The notes under the pieces are model-generated. The model searched no databases and was not told the DNA's origin. It worked only from the letters and a program-made list of their open reading frames with translations. Below are positions 1 to 6,919 of a stretch of DNA of 8,479 nucleotides, piece by piece. How positions within the stretch are numbered: position 1 is the first letter of the stretch; each line of letters opens with the position of its first letter. The position numbers and the translations under genes are program-made. Source of the DNA: JASFJH01 sp050117725 (GTDB lineage: Bacteria > Pseudomonadota > Gammaproteobacteria > AKS1); contig JASFME010000091.1 of assembly GCA_050117725.1 (NCBI GenBank), positions 1-8,479 of the forward strand. Reading direction: 5' to 3'.

Positions 1-8
1 AGACAATC

Positions 9-15
9 AGGTGAG
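9..15 (+). promoter_or_regulatory. Shine-Dalgarno site of the KamA-family gene
   Basis: The sequence AGGTGAG matches the 3' part of the consensus AGGAGGTGA and ends 4 bases before the ATG at 20. It favours ATG 20 over the in-frame GTG at 11, which lies inside this site and has no good ribosome site of its own. The reading frame stays open to the left edge of the window (GAC AAT CAG), so a start further upstream cannot be excluded. Confidence 0.55.
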
Positions 16-19
16 TAGA

Positions 20-1396
20 ATGCCGGGTAGTGTATTGCAGGCCCGTAAGGGTGTATTCGGTTCCGATATCGAGCAGGTCACACGCCTCAAGGTATACACG
101 GAACGACAGTTTGACCAGATCCAGCAGTTGACAGCCCTGCCGGAGGAGCAGCGCTTTGCCATGCGAGTTGTGGCGAAGGTCTTCCCCTTCCGCGTCAATG
201 ATTATGTGATCAATGAACTGATCGATTGGAACAATATTCCGGCGGATCCAATATTCCAGCTTTCGTTCCCGCAACCGGGCATGCTTGCCGAGGCCGACTT
301 TAATCGCGTTGCCGATGCCGTACGTAGTGAAGACAAGGCAAGCATTGCTGCGGCGGTCGCCGAGGTGCGGACCAAACTGAACCCTCACCCGGCTGGCCAG
401 CAAACACTGAATGTCCCCCTGCTTGGCGATGATCCGCTGGAAGGTATGCAGCACAAGTACCGTGAGACAGTATTGTTCTTTCCCAGCCAGGGTCAGACAT
501 GCCACAGTTACTGCTCATTCTGCTTCCGCTGGGCACAGTTTGTCGGTGACAAGGAACTGCGTTTTGCCAGCAAGGAATCTGACAAACTGCATGCCTATCT
601 GCAACAGCACAAGGAGGTCAGTGATCTGCTCATGACCGGGGGCGATCCCATGGTCATGAAGACCCGCCACCTCAAGGAATATCTCGAGGCCTTGCTGAAA
701 CCCGAATTCAGGCATGTGCAAACCATACGTATTGGTACGAAGTCATTGACCTTCTGGCCACAACGGTACGTGACCGATGATGATGCGGATGAATTACTGG
801 CATTACTGAAAAAGCTCGTCGATCATGGCAAGCATGTTGCCCTGATGGCGCATTTCAACCATTGGCGTGAAATGGATACGGATATGTGCCGCGAGGCGAT
901 CCGGCGTATCCGCGAAACAGGCGCCGAAATCCGGACCCAGGCACCCTTGTTGCAAAATATCAATGATGATCCGGAAGTCTGGTCCGATATGTGGCGCGAG
1001 CAGGTGCGGCTGGGTATGATCCCGTATTACATGTTCGTTGAACGTGACACGGGCGCCCGCCACTATTTTGAAGTGCCGTTGGCCAGGGCATGGGAGATCT
1101 ACCGTGAAGCCATGCAGCAGGTATCGGGTCTGGCACGTACCGCACGTGGGCCGTCCATGAGTGCCGCACCGGGCAAGGTGGAAATCCAGGGTGTGACCGA
1201 AATTCATGGCGAAAAGGTGTTCGTCCTGCGCTTTATCCAGGGGCGCAATGCCGACTGGGTTCAGAAGCCATTTTTTGCCAAGTATGACCCCGATGTCTGC
1301 TGGTTCGACCAGTTACAACCTGCGCTGGGTGCGGATAAATTCTTCTTCGAGGAAGAATTCGGGGAAATCTGCCAACGGGCCGGCTTGCAAGACTGA
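20..1396 (+). CDS. KamA-family radical SAM aminomutase-like protein (substrate uncertain)
   Basis: This 458-residue protein belongs to the lysine 2,3-aminomutase (LAM) family. These enzymes use S-adenosylmethionine, a [4Fe-4S] cluster and PLP to move an amino group from the alpha to the beta carbon of an amino acid in the cytoplasm. Seen in the sequence: the radical SAM motif CHSYCSFC with cysteines 161, 165 and 168; Arg170 two residues on, matching the LAM arginine that binds the substrate alpha-carboxylate; a GGDP segment at 207-210 typical of SAM binding; and a PGK motif whose Lys386 is the expected PLP lysine. Length is normal for the family. The two LAM aspartates that hold the lysine side-chain amine (Asp293 and Asp330 in the Clostridium subterminale enzyme) fall, by ungapped counting from the PLP lysine, on Arg342 and Ser379. 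Lysine is therefore an unlikely substrate, and an acidic amino acid such as glutamate is plausible. EpmB, the aminomutase for elongation factor P, is less likely because it is shorter and keeps the aspartates. ATG 20 was chosen for its ribosome site; GTG 11 would add three residues. Automatic annotation would probably say lysine 2,3-aminomutase. Confidence 0.88.
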   Translation: MPGSVLQARKGVFGSDIEQVTRLKVYTERQFDQIQQLTALPEEQRFAMRVVAKVFPFRVNDYVINELIDWNNIPADPIFQLSFPQPGMLAEADFNRVADAVRSEDKASIAAAVAEVRTKLNPHPAGQQTLNVPLLGDDPLEGMQHKYRETVLFFPSQGQTCHSYCSFCFRWAQFVGDKELRFASKESDKLHAYLQQHKEVSDLLMTGGDPMVMKTRHLKEYLEALLKPEFRHVQTIRIGTKSLTFWPQRYVTDDDADELLALLKKLVDHGKHVALMAHFNHWREMDTDMCREAIRRIRETGAEIRTQAPLLQNINDDPEVWSDMWREQVRLGMIPYYMFVERDTGARHYFEVPLARAWEIYREAMQQVSGLARTARGPSMSAAPGKVEIQGVTEIHGEKVFVLRFIQGRNADWVQKPFFAKYDPDVCWFDQLQPALGADKFFFEEEFGEICQRAGLQD

Positions 1397-1400
1397 ATCA

Positions 1401-1418
1401 CTATGCCCTAGCATAGGG
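1401..1418 (+). promoter_or_regulatory. Hairpin overlapping the fructokinase ribosome site
   Basis: The 27-base gap between the aminomutase stop and the fructokinase ATG holds CTATGC-ccta-GCATAG (1401-1406 with 1411-1416), a perfect 6-bp stem. An alternative 5-bp stem CCCTA-gca-TAGGG (1406-1410 with 1414-1418) is also possible. The best Shine-Dalgarno candidate for the ATG at 1424 is (T)AGGG at 1414-1418, which lies in the 3' arm of either stem. No U-run follows, so this is not a convincing intrinsic terminator. A role in limiting ribosome access is inferred. Confidence 0.4.
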
Positions 1419-1423
1419 TTGGC

Positions 1424-2338
1424 ATGAAAATTCAACCCTCTGTGCGCCCCGTTATCTTCGGAGAAGTACTGTTCGACGTCTTCAGTGACGACAACCGTAT
1501 TCTGGGCGGGGCACCCTTCAATGTCGCCTGGCATTTGCAGGGCTTCGGCCTCAAGCCCCTGTTCATCAGCCGTATCGGTCAGGACGAAGCGGGTGAACTC
1601 GTGCTCATGAGTATGCGTCGCTGGGGCATGGACACCAGCGGCATTCAGCTTGATCCGCGTCATCGTACCGGCAGTGTCGAAGTAACGGTCCGGGACGGCC
1701 AGCCGGCATACGAGATCCTGCCTGATCAGGCCTACGATCACATCAGCAAACCCTTGTCCAGAGAACTGGTGCAGGATCAGCCTGCCGGCCTGCTGTATGC
1801 GGGGACACTTGCCCTGCGGCATGTTGCTTCTGGGGCGGCCTTTCAGGGACTTCTGGAACTTGGTTTGCCTTTATTTGTGGACATCAATCTGCGGGCACCA
1901 TGGTGGACCGGGCAGACAGTAGATGAGCTCCTGCACAAGGCAAAATGGGCCAAACTGAATGACGAGGAATTACAGGTAATCAGTAATAGTCAGTCAAAAC
2001 CCTCCTCATATGATGAAATTACGAGTCTGGCACGGGTAGTGCTTGCTCAATACAATATTGATGAAGTAATTATCACGAGGGGCGCGGAGGGCGCCTGTCA
2101 TGTAACCGTCAATAGCGATGATTGTGTCGCAGCCGAGCCGGTAGAAAATATTATCGATACGGTCGGTGCGGGTGATGCCCTCACAGCGGTTTACCTGCTG
2201 GGGATAATAAAACAGTGGCCGGCCAGGCAAAGTCTGCAACGTGCCGTGGAGTTTGCCGCAGCTGTATGTCAGCAGCAGGGAGCAATTCAGGAGGATATAC
2301 AGTTATATAAATATCATATGGATAAGTGGGAGGCATGA
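1424..2338 (+). CDS. PfkB-family fructokinase
   Basis: This 304-residue ribokinase/PfkB-family sugar kinase is predicted to phosphorylate fructose to fructose-6-phosphate with ATP in the cytoplasm. Seen: an N-terminal strand VIFGEVLFDVF; the first PfkB signature GGAPFNVAWHL at 28-38, where GGAPxNVA is typical of bacterial fructokinases; DINLRAPWW at 153-161; and the second PfkB signature DTVGAGDA at 245-252, with Asp251 as catalytic base and the glycines forming the anion hole. Length matches the family. Its place directly before sucrose-phosphate synthase and sucrose synthase supports fructose, released by sucrose cleavage, as the substrate. The stop codon overlaps the next gene's ATG by four bases (ATGA at 2335-2338), pointing to one transcript and coupled translation. 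The last third is visibly AT-richer than the first. No promoter is evident in the short upstream gap, so transcription probably starts in or before the aminomutase gene. Related kinases with other sugar substrates cannot be excluded from motifs alone. Confidence 0.88.
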   Translation: MKIQPSVRPVIFGEVLFDVFSDDNRILGGAPFNVAWHLQGFGLKPLFISRIGQDEAGELVLMSMRRWGMDTSGIQLDPRHRTGSVEVTVRDGQPAYEILPDQAYDHISKPLSRELVQDQPAGLLYAGTLALRHVASGAAFQGLLELGLPLFVDINLRAPWWTGQTVDELLHKAKWAKLNDEELQVISNSQSKPSSYDEITSLARVVLAQYNIDEVIITRGAEGACHVTVNSDDCVAAEPVENIIDTVGAGDALTAVYLLGIIKQWPARQSLQRAVEFAAAVCQQQGAIQEDIQLYKYHMDKWEA

Positions 2339-4500
2339 CTGAAACCGACAAGAAAGCAGGAAAGTACCTGATGCTGTTGAGTGTCCATGGTTTGATCCGT
2401 GGACATAATCTTGAGCTTGGTCGTGACGCAGATACAGGAGGCCAGACAAAATATGTTGTCGAGCTGGCCCGTGCGCTCGCTGAACATCCCGAAGTTGAAC
2501 GCGTCGATCTTGTCACACGCAGCGTCATTGATAACAAGGTCGATAGCGATTATGCGCAGCCCATTGAAGAACTTGGTAATGGTGCCTATATCGTGCGGCT
2601 CCCATGCGGACCACGGCGGTACCTGCGCAAGGAAGTCCTCTGGCCCTACCTCGACAGTTTTGCAGATAATGTTCTGCAACATCTGCGCAAGATTGGCCGT
2701 TTGCCCGACCTCATACACAGTCATTATGCCGATGCGGGTTATGTCGCCGCGCGATTAACAAGCCTGCTGGGTATCCCGATGGTGCATACCGGTCATTCGC
2801 TTGGCAGGGTCAAAGAGAAAAGACTTATCGCTAATGGCGTCAAGCTGGAGAGGCTGGAATCACAATACAATATGAGCCGCCGCATTGAGGCTGAAGAAGT
2901 CGCACTGGAAAATGCCTCGCTTGTTATTACCAGCACTCACCAGGAAATCGAAGAACAGTACAGACTGTATGATGATTATGTCCCCGACACTATGGTCGTC
3001 ATCCCCCCCGGTGTAGACCTGGAACGCTTTCATCCACCGAAGGCAAGGCAGCAACTCCCGCCTGTAGCAGAAGCTGTCGACAGGTTTCTGGATGATCCGA
3101 AGAAACCCATGATTCTTGCCCTGTCGAGACCTGATGAGCGCAAGAATATACATACGCTGGTGGAGGCCTATGCCGAGAACACTGCGCTGCGTGATCTCGC
3201 CAATCTGGTTGTTATTGCAGGGAATCGTGACGATATCGGTACCATGGACAAGGGGTCGCGTGATGTTCTTACAGACCTGTTGTTCATGATTGATCGCTAT
3301 GACCTGTATGGTGCCGTGGCCTATCCCAAACACCATAAACCAAATGATGTACCAGACCTGTACCGCCTCGCTGCCCGCAGGAAAGGCGTATTTATCAATC
3401 CGGCTCTTACCGAACCGTTTGGTTTGACGCTGATTGAGGCGGCCGCCAGTGGGTTGCCGATAATCGCGACCAATGATGGTGGACCGAGAGATATCATCGG
3501 CTTTTGCAAGAATGGCCTGCTGATTGATCCGCTGGATGCCGATGCTATGGGCGAGGCGTTGCTGGCCGCCCTGTCAAACAAGCAAAGATGGCAGCGCTGG
3601 GCGAAGGCCGGCCTGACAGGCGTGCACAAGCATTATTCCTGGCAAGGGCATGCCGCGCAGTATATGAAGCGAGTCAAGCCTCTTATCAAGCAGACCAGCA
3701 AAACGAAAGCACGAAAGAAGAAAAGCCGATTACCAACAGTCGAGCGTCTGGTCGTCTGTGATATTGATAATACCCTGCTCGGTAATGCAGATGGTTTGCA
3801 GCAATTGATACAACGCATAAATGATAATCATGATCGTGTTGGTTTTGGTGTGGCGACCGGCAGACGACTTGACAGTGCACTGCAGGTATTGAAGAAATGG
3901 AAGGTGCCGCAGCCCGATGTGCTAATTACTGCCGTGGGAACGGAGATCCATTATGGTCATGGACTGGTTATGGATGATAACTGGGGGCGACACATTAACC
4001 AACGTTGGCATAAAGGCGATATTCACAAATTATTGCATAATTTACCCGGTTTAAAGCTGCAACCGGCCACCGAGCAGCGAGAGTACAAACTGAGCTACTA
4101 CATCGATCCGGCCAAGGCGCCATCAAGGAATGATATCGTCAAATTGTTGCGGCGACACGATATTCATGCAAACGTTATCTACTCACATGGCCAGTACCTG
4201 GATCTGTTACCACTGCGCGCATCGAAAGGCCGCGCAATGCGTTATATCGGCGAGATGTGGGGCATCAATCCCGATCATATCCTGGTGGCGGGCGATTCAG
4301 GTAATGATGAAGAAATGCTCAGAGGCAACACCCTGGCCGTTGTGGTAGGCAACTACAGCGATGAGCTTAAAACATTGCGCGATACACCAAGAATATATTT
4401 CGCGAAAGGGCAGTGTGCATACGGTGTCCTCGAAGGCATAGAGTATTATGATTTCTTTGGTGATATAGCCATACCGAATGATGAAGGTCTGGAAATATGA
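2335..4500 (+). CDS. Bifunctional sucrose-phosphate synthase / HAD sucrose-phosphatase
   Basis: This 721-residue two-domain protein is predicted to make sucrose-6-phosphate from NDP-glucose and fructose-6-phosphate and then remove the phosphate. Residues about 1-455 form a GT-B (GT4) glycosyltransferase. They contain LGRDADTGGQTKYVVELARA near the start, the glycine-rich acceptor-side loop of sucrose synthases and SPS; HTGHSLGRVKEKRL at 151-164; IPPGVDLERF; the Arg265/Lys270 pair in SRPDERKN; and the E-X7-E motif Glu360/Glu368 in TEPFGLTLIE. A lysine-rich linker (about 455-466) leads to a HAD phosphatase domain at about 470-715. It has DIDNT (nucleophile Asp476, acid/base Asp478), Thr508 in VATGR, Lys631 in ASKG, and GDSGNDEE with Asp654/Asp658. 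All four HAD motifs are present, so the phosphatase half should be active, unlike the decayed phosphatase-like domain reported for some cyanobacterial SPS. The ATG at 2335 was chosen because homologues begin about there and it overlaps the upstream stop. A GTG at 2326 would add three residues. GGGAGG lies only one base before the ATG, too close for ordinary initiation, so coupled re-initiation is likely. The stop overlaps the start of sucrose synthase. Confidence 0.93.
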   Translation: MTETDKKAGKYLMLLSVHGLIRGHNLELGRDADTGGQTKYVVELARALAEHPEVERVDLVTRSVIDNKVDSDYAQPIEELGNGAYIVRLPCGPRRYLRKEVLWPYLDSFADNVLQHLRKIGRLPDLIHSHYADAGYVAARLTSLLGIPMVHTGHSLGRVKEKRLIANGVKLERLESQYNMSRRIEAEEVALENASLVITSTHQEIEEQYRLYDDYVPDTMVVIPPGVDLERFHPPKARQQLPPVAEAVDRFLDDPKKPMILALSRPDERKNIHTLVEAYAENTALRDLANLVVIAGNRDDIGTMDKGSRDVLTDLLFMIDRYDLYGAVAYPKHHKPNDVPDLYRLAARRKGVFINPALTEPFGLTLIEAAASGLPIIATNDGGPRDIIGFCKNGLLIDPLDADAMGEALLAALSNKQRWQRWAKAGLTGVHKHYSWQGHAAQYMKRVKPLIKQTSKTKARKKKSRLPTVERLVVCDIDNTLLGNADGLQQLIQRINDNHDRVGFGVATGRRLDSALQVLKKWKVPQPDVLITAVGTEIHYGHGLVMDDNWGRHINQRWHKGDIHKLLHNLPGLKLQPATEQREYKLSYYIDPAKAPSRNDIVKLLRRHDIHANVIYSHGQYLDLLPLRASKGRAMRYIGEMWGINPDHILVAGDSGNDEEMLRGNTLAVVVGNYSDELKTLRDTPRIYFAKGQCAYGVLEGIEYYDFFGDIAIPNDEGLEI

Positions 4501-6887
4501 TGGATAGCTTGAGTGAGCTCCTGCAACAAAGTCGTGATGCCGTGTATCCAGTATTCAGGGAGTTGTTGAAACTCGACAAGCCCCTGTTGTTGCGTTCGGA
4601 TATCTGGGATGCCTTCCAGGAATTTTGCCAGACAAAAGAAGGTAAAAGCCTGTGTAATACGGATCTGGAAAAAACCTTGTCCCTGACCCAGGAGGCGATA
4701 CTCCAGGCACCATGGGTCTATCTGGCGATCCGGCCCAGGATCGGGCGTTGGCGCTATTTACGTTTTCACCTCGATACCTGTACAGACGAAGAAGTTCCGG
4801 TCGAACAGTTTCTGGAATTCAAGGAAAGACTTGCCCACCCGGGTGTCAAACAGGATGACTGGGTAAACGAGATCGATCTTGCGCCCTTCAATCGTGGCTT
4901 TCCCATGCTGACCGAGTCGCGTTCAATCGGACGCGGTGTCGAATTTCTCAACCGGCGCTTGTCCAGTGATCTGTTCCGGGACCTCGAAAAGGGTGATCGG
5001 CGGTTACTGGATTTTCTCAGGGTGCATCAGTGCGAGGGTGTGCAGCTCATGCTGACTGACAGTACTCGTGATGTGCCAAACCTGCAGCAGGCGCTACGCC
5101 GCGCCGACGAATTACTGGCCAGGCAGAGTGGTGATACACCGGCCGAAGCCGTTGTAGCCCAGTTGCGTGGTCTCGGTTTTGAACCAGGCTGGGGCAATAC
5201 GGTTGCCCGGATCCGGGAAACCATGAACCTGCTCAGCGACATCCTCGAGGCACCGGAACCCGCCAGCATAGAACAGTTCCTCGGCCGCATCCCGATGATC
5301 CACAAGATCGCGATTCTCTCGCCACACGGCTTTTTTGGCCAGTCCAATGTGCTGGGCATGCCGGATACAGGCGGACAGGTTGTGTATATCCTCGACCAGG
5401 TGCGCGCACTGGAACGGGAAATGCGCGACCGTTTATATAGCCAGGGAATCGATATCGATCCACAGATCGTGGTCATAACAAGGTTGATCCCGGATGCTGA
5501 AGGGACCACCTGTGACCAGCGCATAGAGCATATTATGGGTACCGAGCATGCCAGGATCCTGCGCGTACCGTTTCGTGGCAGTGATGATGAAGTGGTGAAC
5601 CACTGGATCTCCCGCTTCGAGATATGGCCCTACCTTGAGCGTTTCAGTCACGAGGCAGAAAAGGAATTGCTGGCAGAATTACCGGGTCGACCGGATCTGA
5701 TTATCGGCAATTACTCGGATGGTAACCTGGTCGCCTCATTACTGTCGCAACGTCTGCATGTAACCCAGTGCAATATCGCGCATGCCCTGGAAAAAACCAA
5801 GTACCTGCATTCGGACCTGTACTGGCAGGAAAATGAGGATCAATACCATTTTTCCTGCCAGTTCACGGCCGATCTGATCGCCATGAATTCGGCCGACTTC
5901 ATTATTACCAGTACCTACCAGGAAATTGCCGGGAACGACGAGAGTATCGGCCAGTACGAAAGTTACACATCATATAGTATGCCGGGCCTGTACAGGGTTG
6001 TGAACGGTATTGATCTGTTTGATCCGAAATTCAATATTGTCTCCCCCGGTGCAGATCCGGATGTGTATTTCAGCTACGCGGAAAAAGACCGGCGACTTTC
6101 CTACCTGCAGGAAGAAATCGAACAGCTCATATATGGAAGTGCTGACGAGGTCAGTCGCGGTTGCCTGAAGGAGCACGATAAACCACTTATATTTACGATG
6201 GCCCGGCTGGACCATATCAAGAATATCGCCGGCATGGTGGAATGGTATGCAAATTCGGAAGAACTGAGGGAAAGTGCCAACCTGCTGGTTATTGCCGGGC
6301 ATACTGACAGTGACCGCTCGCAGGACCAGGAGGAACAGGCCCAGATCGGGCGCATGCATGAATTATTCGAGACTTACGGGCTGGATGAACAGGTGCGCTG
6401 GCTCGGTGTGCACCTGGATAAAAATCTCGCGGGTGAATTATACCGCTACATAGCCGAGCACCGTGGCGTGTTTGTACAACCGGCGTTATTCGAAGCCTTT
6501 GGTCTGACGGTTATCGAAGCAATGACCTCGGGCCTGCCCACCTTCGCCACACGTTATGGCGGTCCGCTGGAGATCATTGAAGACGGTATATCGGGATTCC
6601 ATATTGACCCGAACCATGGCGATCTCGCCGCGCAGCGCATTACGGATTTCTTCAAGCGCTGTCAATCAGACCCGGCATACTGGGATAAACTGTCAAACGG
6701 TGCACTGCAGCGCGTGGCGAGCCGTTATACCTGGTCGTTGTATGCCGAGCGAATGATGACCCTGTCACGCATATATGGTTTCTGGAAATATGTCACCAAC
6801 CTGGAGCGGGCCGAGACAAACCGCTATCTGCAGATGTTCTATGGCCTGCAGTACCGGCCATTGGCCAGCGCAGTACAAAAAGACTGA
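4497..6887 (+). CDS. Sucrose synthase (GT4 family)
   Basis: This 796-residue protein is a full-length sucrose synthase, about the length of plant and Nitrosomonas enzymes. It reversibly converts sucrose plus NDP into NDP-glucose and fructose in the cytoplasm. Residues about 1-260 are the family's N-terminal regulatory region, and the GT-B catalytic part follows. Seen: ILSPHGFFGQSNVLGMPDTG from 273, continuing GGQVVYILDQ; HEAEKELLAELPGRPDLIIG; NIAHALEKTKYLHSDLYW with His429; NGIDLFDPKFNIVSPGAD; the Arg570/Lys575 pair in ARLDHIKN that binds the NDP phosphates; and E-X7-E Glu666/Glu674 in FEAFGLTVIE. The plant Gln/Asn pair linked to UDP preference is replaced by His639 and Ala645, which suggests ADP may be used well. 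The gene starts inside the SPS stop (ATGA at 4497-4500). A second ATG follows directly at 4500, so the start is uncertain by one codon. GAAGG at 4483-4487 is a suitable ribosome site. SPS and fructokinase next door complete a sucrose cycle. Confidence 0.95.
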   Translation: MMDSLSELLQQSRDAVYPVFRELLKLDKPLLLRSDIWDAFQEFCQTKEGKSLCNTDLEKTLSLTQEAILQAPWVYLAIRPRIGRWRYLRFHLDTCTDEEVPVEQFLEFKERLAHPGVKQDDWVNEIDLAPFNRGFPMLTESRSIGRGVEFLNRRLSSDLFRDLEKGDRRLLDFLRVHQCEGVQLMLTDSTRDVPNLQQALRRADELLARQSGDTPAEAVVAQLRGLGFEPGWGNTVARIRETMNLLSDILEAPEPASIEQFLGRIPMIHKIAILSPHGFFGQSNVLGMPDTGGQVVYILDQVRALEREMRDRLYSQGIDIDPQIVVITRLIPDAEGTTCDQRIEHIMGTEHARILRVPFRGSDDEVVNHWISRFEIWPYLERFSHEAEKELLAELPGRPDLIIGNYSDGNLVASLLSQRLHVTQCNIAHALEKTKYLHSDLYWQENEDQYHFSCQFTADLIAMNSADFIITSTYQEIAGNDESIGQYESYTSYSMPGLYRVVNGIDLFDPKFNIVSPGADPDVYFSYAEKDRRLSYLQEEIEQLIYGSADEVSRGCLKEHDKPLIFTMARLDHIKNIAGMVEWYANSEELRESANLLVIAGHTDSDRSQDQEEQAQIGRMHELFETYGLDEQVRWLGVHLDKNLAGELYRYIAEHRGVFVQPALFEAFGLTVIEAMTSGLPTFATRYGGPLEIIEDGISGFHIDPNHGDLAAQRITDFFKRCQSDPAYWDKLSNGALQRVASRYTWSLYAERMMTLSRIYGFWKYVTNLERAETNRYLQMFYGLQYRPLASAVQKD

Positions 6888-6910
6888 CTATGCCTGGCAG
6901 GCATAGTCAG
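6877..6910 (-). terminator. Intrinsic terminator of the minus-strand gene, between convergent genes
   Basis: A perfect 11-bp stem, CTGACTATGCC (6884-6894) with GGCATAGTCAG (6900-6910), encloses a 5-base loop. Read on the minus strand it is followed by TCTTTTTG (6883 down to 6876), a proper U-tract, and it lies 10 bases beyond the stop of the minus-strand gene. On the plus strand no T-run follows, so for sucrose synthase it can act as a 3' end hairpin but is a weaker terminator. The stem includes the sucrose synthase stop codon TGA (6885-6887), and the U-tract lies in its last codons. Confidence 0.75.
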
Positions 6911-6919
6911 ACCCGGTTG

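Noticed and set aside
803..1207. A 134-codon open frame on the minus strand
   Set aside because: It is opposite the conserved C-terminal half of the aminomutase-like gene, with no ribosome site or recognisable domain.
1401..1416. Intrinsic terminator between the aminomutase-like gene and fructokinase
   Set aside because: The stem is only 6 bp, half AT, and is followed by GGTTGG rather than a U-run.
1313..1822. A 169-codon minus-strand frame crossing the aminomutase/fructokinase junction
   Set aside because: It is covered on both sides by convincing plus-strand genes and carries no recognisable domain.
5027..5524. A 165-codon minus-strand frame within sucrose synthase
   Set aside because: It is antisense to the conserved catalytic region; the serine- and arginine-rich composition is typical of a shadow frame.
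2440..6560. Possible recent internal duplication, since SPS and sucrose synthase share motifs (DTGGQ, E-X7-E segment with GLT-IEA--SGLP)
   Set aside because: Both are GT4 glycosyltransferases that share ancient motifs. They differ in length and domain layout, so this is deep family homology and not a recent tandem repeat.
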